A stretch of 12,953 bases of DNA from Armatimonadota bacterium (GTDB lineage: Bacteria > Armatimonadota > JAAZEB01): positions 1-12,953 of the forward strand of contig DUUU01000381.1 of assembly GCA_012841485.1 (NCBI GenBank), read 5' to 3'. Below, piece by piece: positions 5,256-12,779 of the stretch. Every line of letters begins with the position of its first letter. Position 1 is the stretch's first letter. The notes beneath the pieces were generated by a model that was given only the letters and a program-made list of their open reading frames with translations, was not told where the DNA came from and made no database searches. Position numbers and translations under genes: made by a program.

Positions 5256-5993
5256 TCAGTTCGCGGTGGCCTCTGGCGCCTGCGTGACTTTGATCTGCTT
5301 CACCACGCCGTTCACCGGGGTCGGGCTTTCGGGATCGCCATACTTGTCCACCGTGGGGTGTATCGAGCTGAACATCAGGACCTGGATGATGCTCTTGGGC
5401 TGCAGCATCTGCTTGATGGCCTGGCTGCCGGTCGTGCCCGCTTCGATGCCGTCACCGAGCAGCGCGGTCGCGTCGTTCAACTCCACCACGTAGCGCGCCT
5501 TCTTGCTCGGGTCGGTAGACTTGACCCACAGGAGGGGCACTTCCTTGCCCTCTTCCGCGGGATTGCTCGGGTTGCTGTAGAGGTAGGTCGTCTGTCCAAG
5601 CACCTCGTACTCCCCGTTGGGGAGCTGGTATGGGGGCGCGATGCTCACGGAACGAGTGATGGCCTTCTTCGAGTCGTAGACGACTGTAACCTCGTCCCCT
5701 GGCAAGATCACTGCGCGCCACTGCGTGGGCGGCGTCTTGCCACGGCGCGTCATCACGGCTGTCTTGATCGGATCCAGCCGGAACCTCTTCCCGTTGGTGA
5801 GCAGAAGGACGCTGTTAGTGAACGAAGAGACCTTACTCTTGATCGTGACCTCGGCGGCCGGCTTCGCGGCTGGCTTCGCGGCCGCGCGTTTGGCAGGCGC
5901 AGCGTGGCCCGATTGGGGTCCGGCAAGCAGAAACGTGGCGCAGCCAGTCAGGCAAATGCCGAGGGCTATCCGACGACGCAGGGCAGAATTCAT
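5256..5993 (-). CDS. Exported protein of unknown function
   Basis: I do not recognise the family. It is a 245-residue protein with a basic head (RRR, 6-8), a hydrophobic stretch (about 9-25) and AxA-type cleavage candidates (GHAAPA, about 30-35), so it is exported. LTGC (15-18) also fits a lipobox, leaving lipoprotein or Sec-cleaved protein open. A short Ala/Lys/Pro-rich linker (AAAKPAAKPAAE) follows. The mature part is mostly beta-like (SSFTNSVLLLTNGKRFRLD, GDEVTVVYD, ITRSVSIAPPYQLPNGEYEV, ARYVVELND, VVKQIKVTQ), which suggests small beta-barrel or OB-like modules; this is a guess from residue pattern. There are no catalytic motifs and few cysteines. ATG 5993 is chosen for its strong GGAGGAG 6 nt upstream and the signal peptide right after it; an upstream extension of 41 codons lacks such support. 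It lies 262 bp downstream of truB on the same strand. Confidence 0.8.
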   Translation of the reverse strand: MNSALRRRIALGICLTGCATFLLAGPQSGHAAPAKRAAAKPAAKPAAEVTIKSKVSSFTNSVLLLTNGKRFRLDPIKTAVMTRRGKTPPTQWRAVILPGDEVTVVYDSKKAITRSVSIAPPYQLPNGEYEVLGQTTYLYSNPSNPAEEGKEVPLLWVKSTDPSKKARYVVELNDATALLGDGIEAGTTGSQAIKQMLQPKSIIQVLMFSSIHPTVDKYGDPESPTPVNGVVKQIKVTQAPEATAN

Positions 5994-6021
5994 GAACTTC
6001 TCCTCCAAGCAGGCGGTAGTG

Positions 6022-6041
6022 CCCGGGGGGATGGCCCCGGG
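6022..6041 (-). repeat. Hairpin in the leader of the exported-protein gene
   Basis: CCCGGGG (6022-6028) and CCCCGGG (6035-6041) pair over 7 bp with a 6-nt loop, 28 nt upstream of ATG 5993. It may affect ribosome access. Confidence 0.35.
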
Positions 6042-6195
6042 GAGATGGGCTTTACTGTCAGCTTCACGGCGCGACAAGTGCGGGGTGTTGTGGGCAGAAC
6101 CTGCGCTGGCCCGCAAACATCCTTGCCGCGAGACGCTGGAACGGGCCCGCCATCATGCACAGGCGGGTGCCGGCCAACTCTGGTTTTCTAGTGCT

Positions 6196-6201
6196 ATTAT
6201 C
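6196..6201 (-). promoter_or_regulatory. Weak -10 candidate for the exported-protein gene
   Basis: GATAAT on the minus strand at 6201-6196 is the only good -10 in the 262-bp gap after truB. The hexamer 17 bp upstream (TGTAGA) matches TTGACA in 3 of 6 positions. It would give a leader of about 190 nt. Read-through from truB is the alternative. Confidence 0.25.
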
Positions 6202-6225
6202 GGCAATGTCCGGCTCACTCTACAG

Positions 6226-6241
6226 GGGCGGGCGCCCGCCC
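6226..6241. terminator. Palindrome just after truB, weak terminator candidate
   Basis: GGGCGGGCGCCCGCCC is a perfect 16-bp palindrome 14 nt past the truB stop. It can fold as a 6-bp GC stem with a GCGC loop but lacks a T-tract, so the end of the nusA operon is not well defined. Confidence 0.35.
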
Positions 6242-6255
6242 AAGGGGGAGGACCA

Positions 6256-7167
6256 CTACAGAACCTTATCTGGTCGCAGGCGCCACCCGCCGGCAACACG
6301 CTCGTAGTGCCCGATCCCAACCAGCTCGCCTTCGCTATTCTCAATGCGAACCGGTTGTTCCTCCTTCGCGGGAGCGGGCACGGGAACGGCGTTTCCATGA
6401 CGCACGCGCGCCAGGGCGTCTTCCTTCACCCGCTCGCACGGCAGGTGCGCCACAGCCGCGCCCGGCGGGCGCAGCACGCCGGGCCGGGGATGGCCGCCCA
6501 GACTCTCGGACCCGGCAACGGCTTCTGCCAGCGCCTCCAGGCTCACGGCGTCTTCAATCCGGAACGGGCCCACGCGGGTTCGCGTGAGCGCGCTCATGTG
6601 CGAGGGGAGGCCAAGCGCCTCGCCGAAATCGGCACAGAGCGTGCGGATGTAGGTTCCCTTGGAGCAGACGACCCGGAGCCGGGCCCGTGCTGCGCTGCCC
6701 GGCTGGAACGACTGCAACTCGAGCTGATGGATCACCACGTCGCGGGGTGGGCGTTCCACCTCTTTGCCGCGGCGCGCCAGTTCATAGAGCCGCTGTCCCT
6801 GGTGGTGGATCGCGGAGTACATCGGGGGAATCTGCTGAATGGCGCCTCGGAAGCGGGGCAACACCTCCTCGACTGCCTCGCGCGTCAGCCCCGAGGCATC
6901 GGCCGTGGCGGTCACCGTCCCGCTGGCATCCAGGGTGTCGGTGGCGGCGCCGAAGCAGCACTCGGCGATGTACTCCTTTTCGGCGTCGGCGGTATACTCG
7001 ATCAGGCGGGTGGCACGCCCGATGAAGAGGACGAGCACGCCTTCCGCTGGCGGGTCCAGGGTGCCCGCGTGCCCAACACGGCGCGTGTGCAACAACCGGC
7101 GCACGCGCGCGACCATATCGTGTGAAGTCGGTCCGACCGGCTTGTGGAGGATCAGGATGCCATCCAT
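6256..7167 (-). CDS. truB: tRNA pseudouridine(55) synthase TruB
   Basis: A 303-residue cytosolic enzyme that converts U55 in the T-loop of tRNAs to pseudouridine. The N-terminus MDGILILHKPVGPTSHDMV and the catalytic motif GHAGTLDPPAEGVL (Asp38 is the nucleophile) are diagnostic. EKEYIAECCFGAATDTLDASG and the KGTYIRTLCADFGEALG stretch (about 183-199) are further family blocks. The C-terminus (about 250-303) has a PUA-like end. Length is usual for the bacterial family. ATG 7167 is chosen because it starts at the first family-conserved residue; the frame is open further upstream but inside nrnA. It begins 7 nt after the nrnA stop with only a weak AGG signal, so translational coupling is likely. 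It is the last of the seven conserved operon genes. Confidence 0.96.
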   Translation of the reverse strand: MDGILILHKPVGPTSHDMVARVRRLLHTRRVGHAGTLDPPAEGVLVLFIGRATRLIEYTADAEKEYIAECCFGAATDTLDASGTVTATADASGLTREAVEEVLPRFRGAIQQIPPMYSAIHHQGQRLYELARRGKEVERPPRDVVIHQLELQSFQPGSAARARLRVVCSKGTYIRTLCADFGEALGLPSHMSALTRTRVGPFRIEDAVSLEALAEAVAGSESLGGHPRPGVLRPPGAAVAHLPCERVKEDALARVRHGNAVPVPAPAKEEQPVRIENSEGELVGIGHYERVAGGWRLRPDKVL

Positions 7168-7174
7168 GGGAAGC

Positions 7175-8161
7175 CTATGGGCAGGGGGTGGAGTGTGCCC
7201 GCTGAAGCCCCCGTCGGGCTGCAGCCAGCAGGCGATCCTCCGCCTGAGCGATGGGCAGGGCGATGGTGCATCCGGCCGCCGCGCGATGGCCGCCGCCACC
7301 GAACTCGCGCGCGATCTCGGCGACATCGACCGGCTCGCGCGAGCGAAGGCTGATGCGCACCTTGCCGTTGACCTCACGGAGGAGGAGGGCGATCTGCACG
7401 CCCGCGATGGCCCGCAGGTGGTTGACGATGCCCTCCGTTTCGGCATCGCTGGCGCCCGCGCTCTCGAAGTCTTCCGCGGTCAGGCGTGCCGTGGCGATCC
7501 GGCCCTCTTCGTGGAGTTTCAGCGAGCTGAGCGCCCGGCCCAGGAGATGTGTGGCCGCGTAGGAGCGGGTTTCATAGACGTGGTCCGCAATCCGGTAGGG
7601 ATCCGCGCCGCAATCCACAAGCTCGGCGGCAATGCGCAAGGAGCGCGCTCGCGTGTTCGCAAAGCGGAAGGATCCTGTGTCGGTCATGATCCCGACGAAG
7701 AGGTTGGTGGCGATATCGGGCGTGATTGGCCGTGCCAGGAGGCGGATCAGCTCGTAGACGAGGACCGAGGTGGCGGCTGCGGTCGAGTCTACCGCCACGA
7801 TATCGCCAAAGCGGTCGGTGCCGGTGTGGTGGTCGATCTCAATCACGCAGGGAGCGCGGCGCACCGCGGGCGCGAGGGCGCCCAGGCGGCGCTCGCCATC
7901 GCAATCCAGCGCGACGGCGACATCCAACGCCTCTTCGGGAACGGCGCGGAGGAAAGAGTCGGACCCCGGCATGAAACGATAGGGGAGGGGCACCTCATCC
8001 GCGCAAGCGAGGGTCACCTCTTTGCCGGCAGGGCGAAGCGCCAGACCCAGGGCCAGGGCGCTGCCCATGGTATCGCCATCCGGGTTGACGTGACAGGCCA
8101 GCAAGACCTTCGCCGCGGAGCGCAACGCGACCGCGGCCGCCTCCAGGGGATCTCCGATCAT
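7175..8161 (-). CDS. nrnA: DHH/DHHA1 phosphoesterase, nanoRNase / pAp phosphatase NrnA
   Basis: A 328-residue bifunctional oligoribonuclease and 3'-phosphoadenosine 5'-phosphate (pAp) phosphatase. It carries all manganese-binding motifs of the DHH superfamily: HVNPDGD (24-30), DCD (86-88), DHH (110-112) and MTDTG (159-163). The DHHA1 domain has the substrate-binding GGGGHRAAAG (288-297). Length is typical of NrnA. It degrades the 2-5 nt RNA left by other RNases and recycles pAp from sulfur metabolism. Its ATG overlaps the rbfA stop by four bases (ATGA, 8161-8158), showing translational coupling. This position between rbfA and truB is common in many phyla and supports the assignment. Confidence 0.95.
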   Translation of the reverse strand: MIGDPLEAAAVALRSAAKVLLACHVNPDGDTMGSALALGLALRPAGKEVTLACADEVPLPYRFMPGSDSFLRAVPEEALDVAVALDCDGERRLGALAPAVRRAPCVIEIDHHTGTDRFGDIVAVDSTAAATSVLVYELIRLLARPITPDIATNLFVGIMTDTGSFRFANTRARSLRIAAELVDCGADPYRIADHVYETRSYAATHLLGRALSSLKLHEEGRIATARLTAEDFESAGASDAETEGIVNHLRAIAGVQIALLLREVNGKVRISLRSREPVDVAEIAREFGGGGHRAAAGCTIALPIAQAEDRLLAAARRGLQRAHSTPCP

Positions 8162-8526
8162 TCCGCCTCTGCCTTCCGGGATTGCTCCTCCTCCAGCTCC
8201 TGCAGGAGCTGGAGCACGCGCGAGCCCCGTTCCAGAGAACGGTCGTGCGCGAAGGTGAGTTCCGGAATGACGCGCAGATCGACGCGGCGCCCCAGGAGCC
8301 GCCGGATGTAGCCGGCCGCTCGCTGCAGCGCGGCAATGCTTTCCTGTGCCTGATCCGGATCGCCCAGAACGCTGACGTAGATCCGCGCCTCTCGAAGATC
8401 CGCGGTCACCTCTGCATCGGTTACGGTGGCGAATCCGATGCGCGGGTCGCTGACCTCATGCTGGATGATCTGGCCGACTTGCTCCTTGATCAGCTCGGCT
8501 ACCCGACGCTGCCTCGTAGTTGCCAC
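8158..8526 (-). CDS. rbfA: 30S ribosome-binding factor RbfA
   Basis: A 122-residue KH-fold protein that binds immature 30S subunits and helps 16S rRNA 5'-end maturation and cold adaptation. Family marks: RVAELIKEQVGQIIQHEVSD near the start, DPRIGFATVTDAEVTADLRE, ARIYVSVLGD, GYIRRLLGRRVDLRVIPEL and the final FAHDRSLERG. The start is GTG at 8526, chosen because GGGGAGA lies 4 nt upstream and the family N-terminus (ATTRQRRVAELI) follows at once. It is separated from ylxP by 51 nt that form a large hairpin, and it overlaps nrnA by ATGA. Confidence 0.96.
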   Translation of the reverse strand: MATTRQRRVAELIKEQVGQIIQHEVSDPRIGFATVTDAEVTADLREARIYVSVLGDPDQAQESIAALQRAAGYIRRLLGRRVDLRVIPELTFAHDRSLERGSRVLQLLQELEEEQSRKAEAE

Positions 8527-8542
8527 GCTCTCCCCTTACCAC

Positions 8543-8576
8543 GGGTTCGGGCCCCGGCCTGGCCGGGCGCGAACCC
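8543..8576 (-). repeat. Large hairpin between ylxP and rbfA
   Basis: GGGTTCG (8543-8549) pairs with CGAACCC (8570-8576), and a GC-rich inner part pairs around CCGGCC-T-GGCCGG (8554-8566). The stem fills most of the 51-nt gap and ends 16 nt before the rbfA GTG. It lacks a T-tract, so it more likely tunes translation or RNA stability than ends transcription. Confidence 0.6.
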
Positions 8577-8577
8577 C

Positions 8578-8859
8578 TCACAGCATCTCAATCTCATAGT
8601 CAATGATCGACACGCGCGGGTCGCCCCGCACGGCATCGACCACTTTGTCGAGAACCCGGTTGACAAACGCCGTATCGGTGCCGACAAGCGCGACGCCAAT
8701 GTTGGCGCGCCGCCACACCTGCGGGTCGTCCACCTCGGCGACCGAGATGTGGAACTTGTTCTGCAGATGGCCGACCAAGCTCCTGACCACCTGGCGCCGT
8801 TCCTTGAGCGAGTTGCTCTCCGGAATCATCAACTCGATCCGGGCGATGCCGACGATCAT
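8578..8859 (-). CDS. ylxP: DUF503 family protein YlxP
   Basis: A 93-residue protein matching the DUF503 (YlxP) family: MIVGIARIELMIPESNSLKE opening, then KERRQVVRSLVGHLQNKF, HISVAEVDDPQVWRRA and NIGVALVGTD. It forms a small alpha/beta ferredoxin-like domain. YlxP has been linked to ribosome maturation or RNA binding, with the exact function unsettled. Its position between infB and rbfA is the usual one in Firmicutes and related phyla, which supports a link to 30S assembly. ATG 8859 has a GGGAGAGAGG signal right upstream. It sits between two hairpin-containing gaps (96 nt to infB, 51 nt to rbfA). Confidence 0.93.
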   Translation of the reverse strand: MIVGIARIELMIPESNSLKERRQVVRSLVGHLQNKFHISVAEVDDPQVWRRANIGVALVGTDTAFVNRVLDKVVDAVRGDPRVSIIDYEIEML

Positions 8860-8890
8860 CCTCTCTCCCGCGAAACGGCCCCGAGTGCCC

Positions 8891-8931
8891 GCCGAGCGCG
8901 GCCAGGCAACACGCCCCGCGCCGCGCTCGGC
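8891..8931 (-). repeat. Perfect 12-bp stem-loop between infB and ylxP
   Basis: GCCGAGCGCGGC (8891-8902) and GCCGCGCTCGGC (8920-8931) form a perfect 12-bp stem with a 17-nt loop, 24 nt after the infB stop. No T-tract follows on the minus strand. It could be a partial terminator or a processing/stability element setting the ratio of infB to downstream products. Confidence 0.7.
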
Positions 8932-8955
8932 CGATACGCCATTTCCGGCGCCCTC

Positions 8956-11085
8956 TCAGGCGCGGTGGACCTCCTCCACCACGTACGACTGTATGATATC
9001 CCCTTCCTGATAGTCGGAGAAACCATCCAGCATGATACCGCATTCGAAGCCGGCCGCCATCTCGCGGACGTCGTCTTTGACGTGGCGCAGCGAAGAGAGC
9101 TTCCCGGTGAAGACGGTCTCCTTGCCGCGCAACACGCGCACCTCGGAGCCGCGTCGGACCACGCCCTCGGTGACCATGCACCCTGCGATGGCGCCGCGGG
9201 GCGAGCGGAAGGTGGCGCGCACCTCGGCCGTGCCCAGAATGCGCTCGGTGAAGACGGGGGCGAGCATGCCCTTCATGGCCGCGCGCACGTCATCCATCAA
9301 CTCGTAAATGACGTTATAGAGGCGGACATCGATGCCTTCGTTCTCGGCAAGGCGGCGCGCTTTGGGATCCAGGCGGACGTTGAAGCCGATCACGACCGCG
9401 TTGGACGCGCTCGCCAGCATGATATCCGATTCGCCGATGTTGCCGACGCCCGCGTGGAGCAACTCCAGGCGCACCTCATCACCTTCGGAACCCACCTGGT
9501 TCATCGACTCGCGCAGGACCTCCACCGATCCCTGCACGTCCGCCTTGATGATCAGGTTCAGCTCCTTGACCTCGCCGGCCTCCATCTGCTTGAAGAGATC
9601 CTGCAGCGAAACCCGCGGGCGGGCTTCCTCCGCCCGATGCTCGCGCTCTGCCTGGATGCGCGAATCCGTGATATCGCGGGCCTCGCGCTCATCCTTGACC
9701 ACCTCAATGCGGTCGCCCGCCATCGGCGCAGAGTTGAGCCCGATGATCTCGACCGGGGTGGCAGGGCCCGCCTTGTTGATCCGGCGGCCGCGGTCGTCGG
9801 ACATGGCGCGCAGGCGACCCCAGGACGTGTTGGCAACGACGATATCGCCCGCCTTCAGGGTGCCTTCCTGCACGAGCACCGTCGCCACGGGGCCACGGCC
9901 CTTTTCGACCCTTGCCTCGATGACCGTGCCGGCCACGGCCGCGCCCGGATCCGCGCGCAGCTCCTCCATCTCTGCGACCAGGGTGATCATCTCCAGAAGG
10001 TCGTCGATCCCCAGCTTCGCCAGCGCCGAGATCTCGACGACGATGGTATCCCCGCCCCATTCCTCGGGCACGAGGCCGTGCTCCATGAGCTGCTGCTTCG
10101 TGCGTGTGGCGTCGGCATCCTCCTTATCCACCTTGTTGATGGCCACGATGATCGGCACTTTGGCCGCGCGGGCGTGGTTGATCGCCTCGACCGTCTGGGG
10201 CATAATGCCGTCATCGGCCGCCACCACGAGGATGACGATATCCGTCACCTGCGCGCCACGCGCGCGCATCTGCGTGAACGCGGCATGCCCGGGCGTGTCA
10301 ATGAAGGTGATCCGCTTCGGGCCATCCTGGGCCTGGATCTCCGTCTGATAGGCGCCGATGTGCTGGGTGATGCCGCCGAACTCTCGCGAGACCACATCCG
10401 TCTTGCGGATCGCGTCCAGCAGCGTTGTCTTCCCGTGGTCCACGTGTCCGAGGATCGTCACCACCGGCGGGCGCGGCTGCAGCGGGCGCGAGACGACGCG
10501 GCGCTGCACGGTGTGCCGGCGTGGTGCCTCCGCGGCGGGCGCGGGGGCCTTGGCCGCCTTGATGGAGTAGCCGTACTGCTTGGCCACCTTCGCGGCGATG
10601 TCTCGGGAGAGCGTCTGGGTGACCGTCGCCAGGTGGCCCATCGAAACCAGGCGCGTGATGACGTCGGAGGCCTCGGTCTTCAGCTTCTCGGCCAGATCAC
10701 GAACGGTGATCGCGTCGCCGAGTTCAATCTCTTTGACCTCTGGAGCGGGCGCGGGAGACGCCGGCTTAGCCTCTGCAGCAGGCGGCGTGGGCGCGGGTGG
10801 GCGCTTTGTTTTTTCGGCGGGTTTCTTCTCGGCGGGTTTCTTTGGAGGCGCTGCCGCTGTTGTTGCGGGCGCAGCGGGACTAGCGGCAGCGGCAGCCGCA
10901 GCGGCCGCGCGCTCCGCTTCAAGGCGGTTGAGGACAATCTTGCGCAGTGCATTTGCGGTCGCATCATCCAGGGTCACTGCCTGGTAGTTGCGGAGGTGAA
11001 TGCCCATCTCCGAAAGCGCGGAGACTACCTCCTTGGGCTGCACGTGCAATTCCTTTGCGAGATCTACTACTCTTGTTTGAGCCAA
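8956..11085 (-). CDS. infB: Translation initiation factor IF-2
   Basis: A 709-residue GTPase that brings fMet-tRNA to the 30S subunit and promotes subunit joining. Domains: an IF2-N module (TRVVDLAKELHVQPKEVVSALSEMG region, 4-28), an Ala/Pro/Lys linker (about 55-120), a second IF2-N module (about 125-172), the G domain with G1 GHVDHGKT (213-220), G3 DTPGH (263-267) and G4 NKVD (317-320), then the beta-barrel and C-terminal domains ending in EEVHRA. The start is uncertain. TTG at 11085 gives LAQTRVVDLAKEL, close to the usual MAKxRVxxLAKEL, with GGGGGGTGG 7 nt upstream. An in-frame GTG at 11115 would add 10 residues but has no ribosome binding site. I prefer TTG. The 136-nt gap to ylxR holds a mini reading frame. 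Confidence 0.95.
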   Translation of the reverse strand: MAQTRVVDLAKELHVQPKEVVSALSEMGIHLRNYQAVTLDDATANALRKIVLNRLEAERAAAAAAAAASPAAPATTAAAPPKKPAEKKPAEKTKRPPAPTPPAAEAKPASPAPAPEVKEIELGDAITVRDLAEKLKTEASDVITRLVSMGHLATVTQTLSRDIAAKVAKQYGYSIKAAKAPAPAAEAPRRHTVQRRVVSRPLQPRPPVVTILGHVDHGKTTLLDAIRKTDVVSREFGGITQHIGAYQTEIQAQDGPKRITFIDTPGHAAFTQMRARGAQVTDIVILVVAADDGIMPQTVEAINHARAAKVPIIVAINKVDKEDADATRTKQQLMEHGLVPEEWGGDTIVVEISALAKLGIDDLLEMITLVAEMEELRADPGAAVAGTVIEARVEKGRGPVATVLVQEGTLKAGDIVVANTSWGRLRAMSDDRGRRINKAGPATPVEIIGLNSAPMAGDRIEVVKDEREARDITDSRIQAEREHRAEEARPRVSLQDLFKQMEAGEVKELNLIIKADVQGSVEVLRESMNQVGSEGDEVRLELLHAGVGNIGESDIMLASASNAVVIGFNVRLDPKARRLAENEGIDVRLYNVIYELMDDVRAAMKGMLAPVFTERILGTAEVRATFRSPRGAIAGCMVTEGVVRRGSEVRVLRGKETVFTGKLSSLRHVKDDVREMAAGFECGIMLDGFSDYQEGDIIQSYVVEEVHRA

Positions 11086-11122
11086 CTGAAAACCACCCCC
11101 CAGTTTCTGCTTCACTCATGGC

Positions 11123-11213
11123 GGGTGGCTGGATGGTCAGGATTTCATAGGCGAAACCCTCCTTGTACATTGCACCGACCGATGCCCTGCCGCTCCTTGG
11201 CGCGGGGCCACCC
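11123..11213 (-). repeat. Long-range inverted repeat in the ylxR-infB gap
   Basis: GGGTGGC (11123-11129) and GCCACCC (11207-11213) can pair over 7 bp across 77 nt, spanning almost the whole gap. It would enclose the AAGGAGG and the mini reading frame. A match of this length can arise by chance. Confidence 0.25.
11137..11148 (-). promoter_or_regulatory. Three-codon mini reading frame (Met-Lys-Ser-stop) with perfect Shine-Dalgarno before infB
   Basis: On the minus strand AAGGAGG (11164-11158), 9 nt, then ATG AAA TCC TGA. Stop to the preferred infB TTG is 51 nt. It is the best ribosome binding site in the infB leader, yet it points at a start-stop element rather than infB. A leader peptide or ribosome-loading site is possible; chance is not excluded. 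Confidence 0.3.
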
Positions 11214-11221
11214 AGTCACGC

Positions 11222-11494
11222 CTAACCATCGAGCCACTGCTCCACCTGCATCATAACCTCTTCCGGGACCGCGTTGCGCAATGCTCTCGCCAACCGCTTC
11301 CTTCTGATTGCCTGCTCGACGCAGGCTCGTTTGGGACAAAGGTAGGCGCCACGTCCGGGCAGCTTGCCCGTTCGATCCGGCACGATTCGGCCCTCCGGCG
11401 TGCGCACGATCCGGAGGAGTTCGTGGCGCGGGCGTTCGTGCCCGCAGCCCGTACACGTCCGGATCGATACCTTGCGTTTGCTCTCCTCCGCCAT
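11222..11494 (-). CDS. ylxR: YlxR / RnpM family protein (DUF448)
   Basis: A 90-residue basic nucleic acid binding protein. The YlxR marks are present: IRTCTGCGHERPRHELLRIV (11-30), the GRGAYLCP block (47-54) and CVEQAIRRKRLARALR. Four cysteines (14, 17, 53, 58) are spaced as in metal-binding members. The Bacillus protein has been described as an RNase P modulator (RnpM). ATG 11494 follows the nusA stop by 38 nt with a weak GAGAAG signal. Its place between nusA and infB is the conserved one; the L7Ae-like ylxQ that often follows is missing here. Function in this organism is inferred from the family. Confidence 0.94.
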   Translation of the reverse strand: MAEESKRKVSIRTCTGCGHERPRHELLRIVRTPEGRIVPDRTGKLPGRGAYLCPKRACVEQAIRRKRLARALRNAVPEEVMMQVEQWLDG

Positions 11495-11532
11495 GGCTTC
11501 TCACGCGCCCGGCGCGAACGCTGCGCCCATGA

Positions 11533-12630
11533 CTACTCGTTCCCAGTCTCGGCGGCCTCCGTGGCCGCCTGCTGCGCGTCTGCCTGCTCCGCGGCCAGGC
11601 GCGCCTCGTCACGGATGTCGATCTTCCAGCCCACCAGCCGGGCAGCGAGGCGAACATTCTGGCCCTCTCTGCCAATGGCGAGCGAAAGCTGTGAGCTCGG
11701 CACAATCACCAGGATCGATTTGCGCTCGGGATCCGTGATCTGCACCGAGGAAGGCTTCGCCGGGCTGAGCGCGGCGCGGACGTACTCCCGAATGTCGTCG
11801 CTCCAGCGCACGACGTCGATCTTCTCGTTGTAAAGCTCCTGAACCACGCTCTGGACGCGCGAGCCACGCGGGCCCACACACGCCCCGACCGGATCCACTT
11901 TCTCATCGTTGGAGGCCACGGCGATCTTCGAGCGCGCGCCCGCTTCACGCGCCACCGACTTGATCTCCACGATCTGATCGGCGATCTCTGGCACTTCCAT
12001 CTCGAAAAGCCGGCGCAGGAGGTTCGGGTGGGTGCGCGAGACGATCACCATCGGCGCCTTCGCCGCCTTGCGCACGTCTAGAATCAGGACGCGGATCCGG
12101 TCGCCAAACCGATACGGCTCGCCAGCGACCTGCTCCTTGGGTGGAAGCAGCGCCTCCACCTTGCCCAGATTGACGAAGACGTTGCGGCCCTCGCGCCACT
12201 GCACGATGCCGGTCATCACCTCGCCGATGCGGTTCTGATACTCGTCGAAAACAGCGTCGCGCTCTGCCTCGCGGATCCGCTGGAGTACCACCTGCTTCGC
12301 AGTCTGCGCCGCGATGCGCCCGAAGTTATCCGGGGTCACCTCGAGCTCAACCACGTCGCCTACCTGGGCATTCGGGTTCTGCTTGCGTGCCTGATCCAGG
12401 GAGATCTCGTTGGCGGGCTCCTCGACGTGCTCGACGACCACGCGCTCCGCAAAGACCATCACGCTTGGCCGGTTTTGGTCGATCACCACGCGAACCGCCC
12501 CTGTTCCCCCGTAATCCTTCTTATACGCGGAAACGAGGGCATCCTCGATTGTAGGCAGGAGCTTGTCGAGGGGGATCTCCTTCTCTTTTTCAATTTGCCG
12601 CAGTGCATGTACGAACTCGGCTGTTACCAT
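11533..12630 (-). CDS. nusA: Transcription termination/antitermination factor NusA
   Basis: A 365-residue protein that binds RNA polymerase and nascent RNA and controls pausing, termination and antitermination. Domains: N-terminal RNAP-binding domain (1-130, with EFVHALRQIEKEKEI and IEDALVSAYKKDYG), S1 (about 135-199), KH1 with GPRG (253-256, VGACVGPRGSRVQ) and KH2 with GREGQN (320-325). There are no C-terminal acidic repeats, so it is the short form as in Gram-positives. ATG 12630 has GGAGG 6 nt upstream. It is the first gene of the operon, behind a promoter and a leader of about 140 nt. rimP, which commonly precedes nusA, is absent from the adjacent sequence. Confidence 0.97.
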   Translation of the reverse strand: MVTAEFVHALRQIEKEKEIPLDKLLPTIEDALVSAYKKDYGGTGAVRVVIDQNRPSVMVFAERVVVEHVEEPANEISLDQARKQNPNAQVGDVVELEVTPDNFGRIAAQTAKQVVLQRIREAERDAVFDEYQNRIGEVMTGIVQWREGRNVFVNLGKVEALLPPKEQVAGEPYRFGDRIRVLILDVRKAAKAPMVIVSRTHPNLLRRLFEMEVPEIADQIVEIKSVAREAGARSKIAVASNDEKVDPVGACVGPRGSRVQSVVQELYNEKIDVVRWSDDIREYVRAALSPAKPSSVQITDPERKSILVIVPSSQLSLAIGREGQNVRLAARLVGWKIDIRDEARLAAEQADAQQAATEAAETGNE

Positions 12631-12714
12631 CCAGTACCTCCGACTCGCGCTCTCCCGACTACTCGCACCAAACCCGATAGCAAGCGTACTCGATACCAGT
12701 CCTCCCTAAAACCA

Positions 12715-12738
12715 AAGAGTGGGAGAACTCCCACTCTT
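12715..12738 (-). terminator. Attenuator-like hairpin in the nusA leader
   Basis: On the minus strand AAGAGTGGGA - GTTC - TCCCACTCTT forms a perfect 10-bp stem with a tetraloop, followed by TGGTTTT. It begins about 35 nt after the predicted transcript start and 84 nt before the nusA ATG, so it lies inside the leader of its own operon rather than after an upstream gene. It has the form of an intrinsic terminator. Confidence 0.6.
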
Positions 12739-12779
12739 CCTCGGTGCCAACGCGATCACGCGATTATTAGTCTGGGTGT

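Noticed and set aside
5725..8311. Long plus-strand frames of 466 and 490 codons opposite truB and nrnA
   Set aside because: Antisense to genes whose catalytic motifs are all present; the translations show no domain pattern and overlap each other.
10964..11170. A 68-codon minus-strand frame starting MYKEGFAYEILTIQPP in the ylxR-infB gap
   Set aside because: More than half overlaps the infB N-terminus out of frame, where composition is explained by infB; the AAGGAGG is inside this frame, not before its ATG. The first 29 codons are not excluded but have no support.
8182..11256. A 1024-codon open frame on the plus strand, opposite infB, ylxP and part of rbfA
   Set aside because: It lies entirely antisense to well-identified genes. 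Its length comes from high GC and third-position bias; its translation is Arg/His/Asp-rich with no recognisable family.
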